Positions 8,629 to 15,699 of a stretch of DNA of 64,000 nt are shown here, piece after piece. Under the pieces are notes generated by a model. That model was not told the DNA's origin. It ran no database searches and saw only the letters and a list, made by a program, of their open reading frames with translations. A program made the translations under genes and the position numbers. The DNA comes from Actinomycetota bacterium (GTDB taxonomy: Bacteria; Actinomycetota; Acidimicrobiia; Acidimicrobiales; Palsa-688): assembly GCA_021323695.1 (NCBI GenBank), contig JAJPKN010000052.1, positions 53,070 through 117,069 of the forward strand, read 5' to 3'. Position 1 is the stretch's first letter. Each line of letters opens with the position of its first letter.

Positions 8629-9825
8629 GTGAGCCAGCTGCCCCTGTGGAGCTACGGGGGCATCCTGGGGGCGTCCCTGCTGCTCAGCCTGCTGCTGACC
8701 CCCCTGGCCCTGCGCCTGGCCCTGCGCTTCGACGTCCTCGACCACCCCGGGCCGGCCAAGGCCCATGCCGAGGCTGTCCCTTACCTCGGGGGTGCCGCCA
8801 TCGTGGCGTCCTTTTCGGCTGCCGTCTTGGCCGCCACCGTGGCCGACCCGCCGCCCAGCGGGCTGCCGCAACTGGCCGGCTTCTTGGCCCTGGCCGTTGG
8901 CCTGGCCTTCCTCGGCCTGCTGGACGACCTCCGGGGCGGCCTCAGCCCGTGGCTGCGGGTGGTGCTCGAGGCCGCCGCCGGGCTGGCCGTCTGGGCCATG
9001 GGGGACGCCACCCACCTGGCGGGCTTCCCCCGCTGGCTGGACGCGTTGGTGACCGTCGTGTGGGTCGTGGGGGTGACCAACGCCTTCAACCTGCTGGACA
9101 ACATGGACGGCCTTTCTGCCGGCGTCGCCGCCATAGCCGCCCTGGCCATCTTCGGGGTGGCCTGGCTGCACCAGCGCTACCTGATCGGCGCACTGGCGGT
9201 GGCCCTGGCCGGCTGTGCCGGCGGGTTCCTGCGCCACAACTTCAAGCCGGCCAAGATCTACATGGGCGACGCCGGCAGCCTCTTTTTGGGCTTCGTGCTG
9301 GCCGTGCTGCTGCTCAAGCTGCGCGAGCACCCTGCTGCCCGGGTCGACATGGCGGTCGTGGTGGCCATCCCCGCGGTGGCCCTGTTCGACACCGCCCTCG
9401 TGGTGGCCACCCGCTTGGCCCGCAAGGTGAGCCCCTTCCAAGGAGGCCAGGACCACACCAGCCACCGGCTCGTGCGCCTGGGCCTGTCGGTCCGCCAAGC
9501 GGTCCTGGTCATCTACGCCGCTGCCGCCGTCCTGGCCGGCGACGCCTTGGTCATGTCCGAGCTCGGCCCGGCCGTGCGGGTCGTCGGCCTGGTGAGCCTC
9601 GTGGCCGTGGCCGCCCTGGTGGCGGTCCCCTTGGCCCGCGTGCCGGTAGGCCGCCCTGGGCCGGCTCAGGTGCCGGCCACCGAGGTGCGAGGGGTTGAGG
9701 CCCGCCCGGCTCAGCCGCCGGTGGCCGAGGTGCAGGCCGCCGACGATGGCCCAGGGGCGACGGCGGGCACTGGGACGGGCCGGGCGGCGACCGGCGCGGC
9801 GACGGGGCCGGAGGCCGGCATGTAG
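8629..9825 (+). CDS. MraY/WecA/TagO-family undecaprenyl-phosphate sugar-1-phosphate transferase (398 aa)
   Basis: Integral membrane enzyme that transfers a sugar-1-phosphate (usually GlcNAc-1-P) from a UDP-sugar to the lipid carrier, the first step of a lipid-linked glycan. Family motifs are intact: DHPGPAKAHAEAVPYLGG, the Asp pair in LGLLDDLRG, NAFNLLDNMDGLSAG, YMGDAGSLFLGF and the cytoplasmic HTSHRLVRLG. About ten hydrophobic segments span residues 5-335. The last 65 residues are an Ala/Gly/Thr/Pro-rich tail not typical of the family. GTG at 8629 is chosen because it directly precedes the first membrane segment; no ribosome binding site is evident. It diverges from the glycan operon and is followed after 9 bases by the epimerase gene. 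Confidence 0.92.
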   Translation: MSQLPLWSYGGILGASLLLSLLLTPLALRLALRFDVLDHPGPAKAHAEAVPYLGGAAIVASFSAAVLAATVADPPPSGLPQLAGFLALAVGLAFLGLLDDLRGGLSPWLRVVLEAAAGLAVWAMGDATHLAGFPRWLDALVTVVWVVGVTNAFNLLDNMDGLSAGVAAIAALAIFGVAWLHQRYLIGALAVALAGCAGGFLRHNFKPAKIYMGDAGSLFLGFVLAVLLLKLREHPAARVDMAVVVAIPAVALFDTALVVATRLARKVSPFQGGQDHTSHRLVRLGLSVRQAVLVIYAAAAVLAGDALVMSELGPAVRVVGLVSLVAVAALVAVPLARVPVGRPGPAQVPATEVRGVEARPAQPPVAEVQAADDGPGATAGTGTGRAATGAATGPEAGM

Positions 9826-9828
9826 CCT
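9823..9828 (+). promoter_or_regulatory. -10 box TAGCCT for a leaderless epimerase mRNA
   Basis: TAGCCT ends 6 bases before the GTG at 9835 and overlaps the TAG stop of the preceding gene. No ribosome binding site is seen, so the epimerase can start from its own leaderless transcript as well as by read-through. Confidence 0.45.
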
Positions 9829-9834
9829 TCAGCC

Positions 9835-10842
9835 GTGGCCCGTTACTTGGTGACCGGCGGGGCAGGGTTCATCGGCTCCCACCTGGTCGAGGCGCTGCTG
9901 GCCCAGGGCCACGAGGTGGCCGTGCTGGACAACCTGTCCACCGGCCAGCTGTCCAACCTGGAGGGGGTGAGGAGCAACCCGCGCTTTTGCTTCATGCACG
10001 GCTCGGTGCTCGACGAGCTGGCCGTGGACCAGGCCGTGCAGGGCTGCGACGTGGTGGTCCACCTGGCCGCGGCCGTGGGCGTGAAGCTCATCGTGGACCA
10101 GCCGCTGCACTCCCTCACCACCAACATCAAAGGTGCCATCGTCGTGCTGGAGGCAGCCCACCGCTACCGCTGCCAGACGATGGTGGCCAGCTCGTCGGAG
10201 ATCTACGGCAAGAACAGCAACGGGCCGCTGACCGAGCAGTCCGACCGGGTCCTGGGCTCGCCGGCGGTCTCCCGCTGGGCGTACTCCACCTCCAAGGCGG
10301 TAGACGAGATCCTGGCCTATGCCTACCACCGGGAACGGGGCCTGCCCACCATCGTGGTGCGCCTGTTCAACACCGTGGGGCCGCGCCAGAGCCCGGCTTA
10401 CGGCATGGTGGTGCCCCGCTTCGTGCGCCAGGCCCTGGCTGGCGAGCCTCTCACCGTCTACGGCGACGGCAGCCAGACCCGCTGCTTCTGCCACGTGGCC
10501 GACGTGGTCGACGCCCTGGCCCGGCTCCTGAACGAGCCGGCGGCCGTGGGCGACGTCTTCAACCTGGGCAGCTCCGAGGAGGTCTCGGTCGAGGAGCTGG
10601 CCCACCGGGTGGTGGCCCGGACGGGGAGCCCCTCGCCTATCGTGCACCTGCCCTACGAGGTTGCCTACGAGGTGGGCTTCGAGGACATGGCCCGCCGGGT
10701 GCCGGACACCGCCAAGGTCCAGGCCCTCACTGGCTGGCGGCCTCGGCGCAACCTGGACGACATCTTGGATGACGTGATCGCCGAGGCAAAAGGAGCAGGG
10801 CTCGACGCCCCCCAGGTGGGCAGGGCCTCCCCTCCTGGTTGA
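9835..10842 (+). CDS. NAD-dependent epimerase/dehydratase, extended SDR family (335 aa)
   Basis: Nucleotide-sugar modifying enzyme of the extended short-chain dehydrogenase type. The NAD-binding motif TGGAGFIGSH is at the N-terminus, HLAAAVGV follows, SSSEIYG contains the active-site Ser, and WAYSTSKAVDE holds the Tyr and Lys of YxxxK. RLFNTVGPRQSPAYGMVVPRF and VYGDGSQTRCFCHVADV are substrate-domain motifs shared by UDP-glucose 4-epimerases and UDP-glucuronate decarboxylases. The exact reaction cannot be fixed by eye. Full length for the family. GTG at 9835 fits both the motif position and the upstream -10 box. It probably supplies a sugar nucleotide to the neighbouring glycan enzymes. Confidence 0.9.
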   Translation: MARYLVTGGAGFIGSHLVEALLAQGHEVAVLDNLSTGQLSNLEGVRSNPRFCFMHGSVLDELAVDQAVQGCDVVVHLAAAVGVKLIVDQPLHSLTTNIKGAIVVLEAAHRYRCQTMVASSSEIYGKNSNGPLTEQSDRVLGSPAVSRWAYSTSKAVDEILAYAYHRERGLPTIVVRLFNTVGPRQSPAYGMVVPRFVRQALAGEPLTVYGDGSQTRCFCHVADVVDALARLLNEPAAVGDVFNLGSSEEVSVEELAHRVVARTGSPSPIVHLPYEVAYEVGFEDMARRVPDTAKVQALTGWRPRRNLDDILDDVIAEAKGAGLDAPQVGRASPPG

Positions 10843-11000
10843 CGCCACATTGCGCGCCCGCAGGTGGGAGCTTCGCCACAACGTGCCGGCTTGCGGCTCG
10901 GCTTACGTGGCCCTGGCCGAGGCACTGGTTGTTGACCGCCTCCTGGCTACCGGTGCACGGCTCGCGGCTGCGCCGGGGCCACGCTGTCCCGTCGGCTGGT
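10841..11000 (+). pseudogene. Remnant of a VapC-like PIN-domain toxin (C-terminal fragment)
   Basis: Directly after the epimerase stop the frame at 10841 reads WELRHNVPACGSAYVALAEA followed after a few residues by LLATGARLAAAPGPRCPV. This is the C-terminal part of a VapC PIN-domain ribonuclease, where one expects TAYDAAYVALAEAL and TxDxRLA. The Asp residues expected in both motifs are replaced (CGS and TGA). There is no N-terminal part, no start and no antitoxin gene. The frame then continues without a stop into non-homologous sequence antisense to the MFS gene. I call it a decayed toxin gene. Confidence 0.65.
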
Positions 11001-11023
11001 CGGTGCCCCGGAAGGCCTGGCCC

Positions 11024-12355
11024 CTACTGGCTGAGCTGGCGGCCCGGGGACGGGGAGCCCGGCACCCCCACGGCGATCACGGCCGCGGCCAGCACGAAGG
11101 AGCCCGCCATCACGGCGAAGGCGGCCGGGAAGCCGCCGGTGTCGATGACCCAGCCGATGACCGCGGTCCAAAGCGAGCCCACGCCGTAGGCGATGGCAAA
11201 GAAGGCCCCGAAGGCGGCCCGGGCGGCCGCCTTGCCGGTGAGGTCGGAGAACACGGCTTGCAGGAGCGGGGACTCGGCGTAGGCGAGCAACCCGACCGCG
11301 GCCCCGAGGGCCCCCAGCACGAGCGTGCTGTGGCCGGCGTAACCGAAGGCCACCATGGCTGCGGCCGCGGCCACGTAGGTGGCCACGAGCGTGCGCCGCC
11401 GGCCGAAGCGGTCGGCCAAGTGCCCCCCGAGCAGCGGCCCGGCCACGCTGGCGGCCATCACGATGGTGAACAGCACACCGACGGTGATCACCGGCAGGTG
11501 CAGGCCGGTGCGCAGGTCGGCCGGTACATAGGTGCTGAGGGTGCCCAAGCCGCGCCCGCCGGCGGCGATGGTGGCGGCGGCCAGCACGGCCACCACCGGG
11601 CGGCGGGAAAGCAGCTGGCGGAGGGGCACGGCCTGGGCTTCTGGCGCGGGCGCCACCGGGCTGTGGCTTTCGGAGGGCAGGCCCGCCCCCACCAGCAGCG
11701 CCCCCGCCCCGAGCGAGGCCGCCAGGGCGACCAGGGCCCAGCGCCACCCGGCTGCCGCGATCACCGCGGACACGACCAGGGGGATGCTCACCGTGCCCAG
11801 GCTCCCCCCGGCCGTGTGCCAGCTCAGCACCGTGGCCCGCCGCTGGGGGAAGCGGTCGGACAGGTAGGCGGAACCCACCGGGTGCTGGGGCCAGCTGACC
11901 ACCGCCCCCAGGGCCCGGGCCCAGGCGAACAACCCGAAACCGGGGGCGACCGCCCCGAGCAGGGTGGAGACGGCCATGCCGGCGTCTTGGGCGGCCAGGA
12001 CCACCCGTGCCCGGGCCCGGCCCAGCAGCCCGGCGGCGCCCTGGAGCAGCCCGCCGGCCAGGCCGGCACCAGTGAGCACGGCGCCCAGCAACCCGTAGGA
12101 GATGTGGAAGCTGGCGACCACGAACGGGTACACCACGGCCAGTCCGGCGACGTAGAAGTGCTGGACGGCATGGCCGGCGGTCATGACGGCGAGCGCCCGG
12201 CCGTCCCCGTCGCGCTGCAGGAGGGCAGGCTTGGCCGGCCCAGCCGGGGCAGTGCGGGCGGGCGACGGGGCCGCCGGGGGGCGACGCCACCGCGAGGTGA
12301 CAGGGCCACCGAGCGGCAACGGGGCCGCCGAGGGGCGACGGACAAGGCGGGTCAC
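11024..12355 (-). CDS. Major facilitator superfamily transporter (443 aa)
   Basis: Twelve or so hydrophobic segments between residues 55 and 435 and the MFS signature between TM2 and TM3 equivalents of the second half (GGHLADRFGRRRTLV) identify an MFS permease. The first half has AYLSDRFPQRRATVLSWHTAGG. The family exports or exchanges small molecules using the proton gradient; the substrate is unknown. The first 50 residues are a Pro/Ala/Arg-rich cytoplasmic extension, so the true start may be further downstream than the GTG at 12355. It lies 13 bases after the O-antigen-ligase-like gene in the same direction and is probably co-transcribed. Confidence 0.88.
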   Translation of the reverse strand: MTRLVRRPSAAPLPLGGPVTSRWRRPPAAPSPARTAPAGPAKPALLQRDGDGRALAVMTAGHAVQHFYVAGLAVVYPFVVASFHISYGLLGAVLTGAGLAGGLLQGAAGLLGRARARVVLAAQDAGMAVSTLLGAVAPGFGLFAWARALGAVVSWPQHPVGSAYLSDRFPQRRATVLSWHTAGGSLGTVSIPLVVSAVIAAAGWRWALVALAASLGAGALLVGAGLPSESHSPVAPAPEAQAVPLRQLLSRRPVVAVLAAATIAAGGRGLGTLSTYVPADLRTGLHLPVITVGVLFTIVMAASVAGPLLGGHLADRFGRRRTLVATYVAAAAAMVAFGYAGHSTLVLGALGAAVGLLAYAESPLLQAVFSDLTGKAAARAAFGAFFAIAYGVGSLWTAVIGWVIDTGGFPAAFAVMAGSFVLAAAVIAVGVPGSPSPGRQLSQ

Positions 12356-12368
12356 GCCCGGGCGGCGC

Positions 12369-14711
12369 TCAACTGCCCTTTTTGAGCGCGCTTTCGTTCC
12401 GTTGGACCTGGGCGAGCAGCTTGGCGTAGCTCGAGTCGAGGGGGTTGTCCCTCAGGGCGTGGCGCACCGAGGCAGCCGCCGCCGCCAGGTCGGCCTGGGC
12501 GTGGGCGGGCTGCAGCTGGGACAGCTCGCCGTAGACCTCGGCCTGGTCGTAGAAGGGCTCGCCCCACAGGGGTTCCAGCTTGGCCGCCTTGGCGAACAGG
12601 GACAGCGCCGTGGTGAGGTCGGCCAGCCGTCCGGAGCTGCTGGCGGCGTGGGGTGCGGCGTTGCCCAGGTCCAGGCCCTCGGAGATGAGGTAGCGGGGTT
12701 CCCAGGGGTTGAGGGCCTGGGCGCGGTGGATGTCCCTGAAGTAGGCCTGGGCGCGCGCTGCCGGGGACGAAGCCGCCGAAGACGACGAAGGGCGCAGCGT
12801 CTGGGTGGCCGCCCAAAAGGCGTGGTCTGCCCGGTAGGGGCCGTCCGCCCCGATGGACAAAAAGACGACGGCCGCGGCCACCACTGCCGCCGTCACCGCG
12901 GTGGGCCACCAGTCGGCCGGCCGCCGCCGGCGGCGGGCCGTGGCCAGGGGGGGTAGGGGCGAGGCCAAGGCTGCCGGCGACACGAGCACCCCGGGCCGCA
13001 GGCTGTCCGGTACCCCGGCCGCGGCCGCCAGGGCCAAGAGCAGCCCGGTGAGCAGCCAGAAGGTGAAGCTCAGGCCGACCTGCTGCACGTTGAAGACCGC
13101 CTGCACCACGTACGCGGTGATGCAGGCGGCCACGACCGCCAGGGCCACCCGGTAGCTGCGGGCCTGGCCGGTCCCGACCGGGCCGTCGCTTTCCCCCTTT
13201 TCAGCAGCCCGCAGGCGCCGCCACGCCCCGGCGGCCCGGAGGGCGACCACAGCGAGCAGGGCCACGAACAGCACCAGCCCGACGAAGCCCTGGTCGGCCA
13301 GGGTGGTGGTGAAGATGTCGTGGGACCCGTTGACCAGGTAGTTGGGCCCCAGGCCCTTCACCCAGGCGGCCGTTTGGTACTGGGGGAAAACAAGGGCGTA
13401 GTTGTCCAGGCCCACCCCGGTGACCGGATGGTGGACGGCCATCTGGGCGGCTGCCTTCCACATGTCGAAGCGCTGCTGCACCGAGGTGGTCCCACCCGTT
13501 TGGAACAGCGCCGACAACGGCTCGGAGATGAACCGCCGGCCGCCGGCCACCATGCCGGCCACGGCCACCACGACCACCGCCCCGACGACGCCAACGGTGG
13601 CCGCCAGGTGGCGGCGCAGCTCGGGGGCCAGCAGGGCGGCCAGCACCAGGAGGGAGGCCATGACCGCCACCCAGGCGCCCCGGGCCGAGGAGCGCACGAT
13701 GAGGGCCAGCACGGCCAGGGCGAACAGCACCCCGGCGGCGCGCAGCGGCCAGCGCCTGGCCTCGAAGATCCCGAGCACCAGGGCCACCGGGAGCACCACG
13801 GCCAGGTAGCCGGCCAGGTGGTTGGGGTTGCCGAAGGTGGAAAAGATGTTGCCTAGCGTGGAGGCAAGGTCCCAGCTCACAAAGTCCCACCGGCGCCCGG
13901 GCAGCTCGGTGTCGTGCAGCTGGACCAGGCCATAGACGACGACCACCGAGCCCCCGGCAAAACCGAGCGCCCCGAGCACCTTGCGCACGTCGCTGGCGTC
14001 GAAGGCCTCTGCCGCCGCCATCGTGACCGCGGCGAACGCCAAGGCCGAGTACAACCCGTCGTAGGAGCTGTAGTCGCCGAGCAGGCTCACCCGGGTGTCG
14101 ACCCCGGCCAGGGCCGAGACCACGGACCAGACGAGCACGACGGCCAGGGCCCACTGGAGGCCGTTGCGCCAGCGGGGGGCCCGCCGGTTGTGGGCCGCGT
14201 CCAGTGCCCACAGGCCGGCCAGCACGATCGACCCGATGGCGACCAGGGTGTACTTGGGCAAGTTGAACACGTCCCCGGTGTGGGGGTCGAAGACCACCGG
14301 CACGTAGGTGGCCAGGGCCACCACCAGGCCCGCCCGCCCGGCCCGGGAGCCGGCCTTGCCCGAGGCGACGCCGGCCACCAGCCAGGCGGTGGCGACCGAG
14401 GCGCACAACAAGGTGCCCAAGAACACGGCGAAGCTCGCCCCGATGGCACCCCCGGCCCACAGCAGGGCCACCAGGGCCCACGAGACGGCCCCGAGCACCA
14501 GCGCCCAGCCGGGGACGCCGGTCTTCTCGCTGGCCAGCTCCAAGGCCCGGGGCCGGGCCAGGCCCTCGGGCAAGATGGCGCCCAGCCCGGGCCGGTAGCG
14601 CCCGGCCTGGCGGCGCCGGCGCTGGTAGGCGTAGGCCCCGGCCGCCCGCCGGCGCGCCTGGCGGCTGCGCTCCCGTGCTGTGTTGCGCCCCTGGGGCCGC
14701 CCCTTTGGCAC
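12369..14711 (-). CDS. O-antigen ligase/polymerase-like membrane protein with TPR-like tail (780 aa)
   Basis: A basic N-terminal tail (about 65 residues) is followed by roughly twelve membrane segments. The region NIFSTFGNPNHLAGYLAVVLP, the run SSARGAWVAV and the large loop HHPVTGVGLDNYALVFPQYQ match the Wzy_C/O-antigen ligase fold that joins lipid-linked glycans. After the last membrane segment a region of about 130 residues with TPR-like helices (AQAYFRDIHRAQALNPWEPRY and YDQAEVYGELS) faces the outside, as in several actinobacterial homologues. Probable job: polymerisation or ligation of the surface glycan made by the neighbouring locus. GTG at 14711 lies 6 bases after a TAACCT -10 box, so the mRNA is probably leaderless. 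Confidence 0.85.
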   Translation of the reverse strand: MPKGRPQGRNTARERSRQARRRAAGAYAYQRRRRQAGRYRPGLGAILPEGLARPRALELASEKTGVPGWALVLGAVSWALVALLWAGGAIGASFAVFLGTLLCASVATAWLVAGVASGKAGSRAGRAGLVVALATYVPVVFDPHTGDVFNLPKYTLVAIGSIVLAGLWALDAAHNRRAPRWRNGLQWALAVVLVWSVVSALAGVDTRVSLLGDYSSYDGLYSALAFAAVTMAAAEAFDASDVRKVLGALGFAGGSVVVVYGLVQLHDTELPGRRWDFVSWDLASTLGNIFSTFGNPNHLAGYLAVVLPVALVLGIFEARRWPLRAAGVLFALAVLALIVRSSARGAWVAVMASLLVLAALLAPELRRHLAATVGVVGAVVVVAVAGMVAGGRRFISEPLSALFQTGGTTSVQQRFDMWKAAAQMAVHHPVTGVGLDNYALVFPQYQTAAWVKGLGPNYLVNGSHDIFTTTLADQGFVGLVLFVALLAVVALRAAGAWRRLRAAEKGESDGPVGTGQARSYRVALAVVAACITAYVVQAVFNVQQVGLSFTFWLLTGLLLALAAAAGVPDSLRPGVLVSPAALASPLPPLATARRRRRPADWWPTAVTAAVVAAAVVFLSIGADGPYRADHAFWAATQTLRPSSSSAASSPAARAQAYFRDIHRAQALNPWEPRYLISEGLDLGNAAPHAASSSGRLADLTTALSLFAKAAKLEPLWGEPFYDQAEVYGELSQLQPAHAQADLAAAAASVRHALRDNPLDSSYAKLLAQVQRNESALKKGS

Positions 14712-14717
14712 GCGCGC

Positions 14718-14723
14718 AGGTTA
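14718..14723 (-). promoter_or_regulatory. -10 box TAACCT for the O-antigen-ligase-like gene
   Basis: On the minus strand TAACCT ends 6 bases before the GTG at 14711, with no ribosome binding site between them. This is the leaderless pattern seen repeatedly in the window. Confidence 0.45.
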
Positions 14724-14787
14724 GTACGCCCGAAGGCGGCCAGCCACCTCGGGGCGCAGGGGGCGACCTCGAGCCCCGGCCGGGGCG

Positions 14788-15300
14788 CTAAGGCTGGGTC
14801 TGTAGGGGCCCGAAGCCCTGGCGCAGGCCCTCGGGGACGAACAGGGGGTGGGCGGCGAGCGACTCGTAGGCGAGCTCCATGTAGGGCACCTTCTTCGGGT
14901 GGGCGTCCCAGTAGGCGTACTTGACGGCCGCCGAGTCGCCCTGGCTGAGGCCGAACTTGGCCAGCTCGGTGGTGTTGCCCCCGTAGCGCTCCTCCCAGCC
15001 GATGCGGGCGGCGCTGGCGTGGATCTGGGAGAGCTCCCGGCGCATGAGGACCACGAAGGCCCCGGGTGGCGGGTCGTCCACCAGGTCTTTAAGCATGTGA
15101 GGGGCCTGCACGACGAAGGCCTCGCCGCCCGGGCTGCGGAACAGCGCCCGGAAGCGGGCCTCGTCTTTGATGAGGAACTCGGTCTCGTCCACGAAGCGGT
15201 GGCCGGTGTCGGCCGCGATCATCCTGGCTGCGATGCGGGTGCCCGAGCGCTGCGGGCCGGTGACCACGATCATGGGGTGGACGGCCAGGTGCTCGAACAT
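14788..15300 (-). CDS. Small sulfotransferase-like P-loop protein (170 aa)
   Basis: The N-terminus MIVVTGPQRSGTRIAARMIA has the P-loop form (GPQRSGT) typical of PAPS-dependent sulfotransferases rather than a classical Walker A motif. DETEFLIKDEARFR and FVVLMRRELSQIHASAARI resemble the region that contacts the 3'-phosphate of PAPS. At 170 residues it is shorter than most sulfotransferases, so it may be a minimal family member or a remnant. Glycan sulfation is possible from the context but not shown. ATG at 15300 is the only good start. It lies downstream of the divergent upstream region of the first surface-protein gene. Confidence 0.6.
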   Translation of the reverse strand: MFEHLAVHPMIVVTGPQRSGTRIAARMIAADTGHRFVDETEFLIKDEARFRALFRSPGGEAFVVQAPHMLKDLVDDPPPGAFVVLMRRELSQIHASAARIGWEERYGGNTTELAKFGLSQGDSAAVKYAYWDAHPKKVPYMELAYESLAAHPLFVPEGLRQGFGPLQTQP

Positions 15301-15699
15301 CAGTACCCCGGGGCCCTCATGCCAACGCCCTCATGCCAAAGACTGTAGGCAAGCCCGCGGCCCACCGGGCAGCCTTTCCCCCAGCCGGGTTTTCCACAGG
15401 CTAAGCACTATTGGCCCGAGTTTTCCACAGGCCTGACAAGCCCATTCTGTGATGGTTCTGTGAAGATGGCTCCATTTTTGCCACTTTGACGTGTGACGCA
15501 CTATGTTCTGGACCGTCTTACTAGCAGCCTGCTTCCGGAGCAGGCCTGTTAGGGCACGGCACCAGGTCCACCACCGAGCCTCTGGCCTGGGTACCAGCCA
15601 GCCAGGTGGCGCCGGCCAAGGGCAGGGTGCACGGCACCAGCAACAACCGCCCAAAAGCGGCGGGCAATGTTCACCCTACCTAGGAGGGAAACTAGCTAA
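15301..15699 (+). promoter_or_regulatory. 400-base intergenic region and long leader of the first surface protein gene
   Basis: No gene is seen. The stretch holds a 13-base direct repeat with TTTTCCACAGG, a hairpin at 15527-15545 (GCCTGCT, 5-base loop, AGCAGGC), and a strong ribosome binding site TAGGAGGGAAA at about 15679-15690 before the ATG at 15700. A long untranslated leader is likely. A -35-like TTGACG lies at 15486-15491 but I could not pair it with a convincing -10 box. Confidence 0.4.
15389..15432 (+). repeat. Direct repeat GTTTTCCACAGGC (two copies)
   Basis: Two perfect 13-base copies at 15389-15401 and 15420-15432, 31 bases apart start to start. The core TTTTCCACA is one base from the DnaA-box consensus TTATCCACA. 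With only two copies and no dnaA/dnaN neighbours it is not an origin; it may be a regulator site for the surface-protein gene or chance. Confidence 0.5.

Noticed and set aside
10850..12385. A 511-codon plus-strand frame opposite the MFS gene
   Set aside because: Only its first 50 codons resemble a protein (the VapC remnant); the rest is antisense to a clear membrane transporter and has low-complexity composition.
15389..15432. DnaA-box-like repeats as a replication origin
   Set aside because: Only two imperfect boxes, no AT-rich unwinding region and no dnaA, dnaN or parAB genes nearby.
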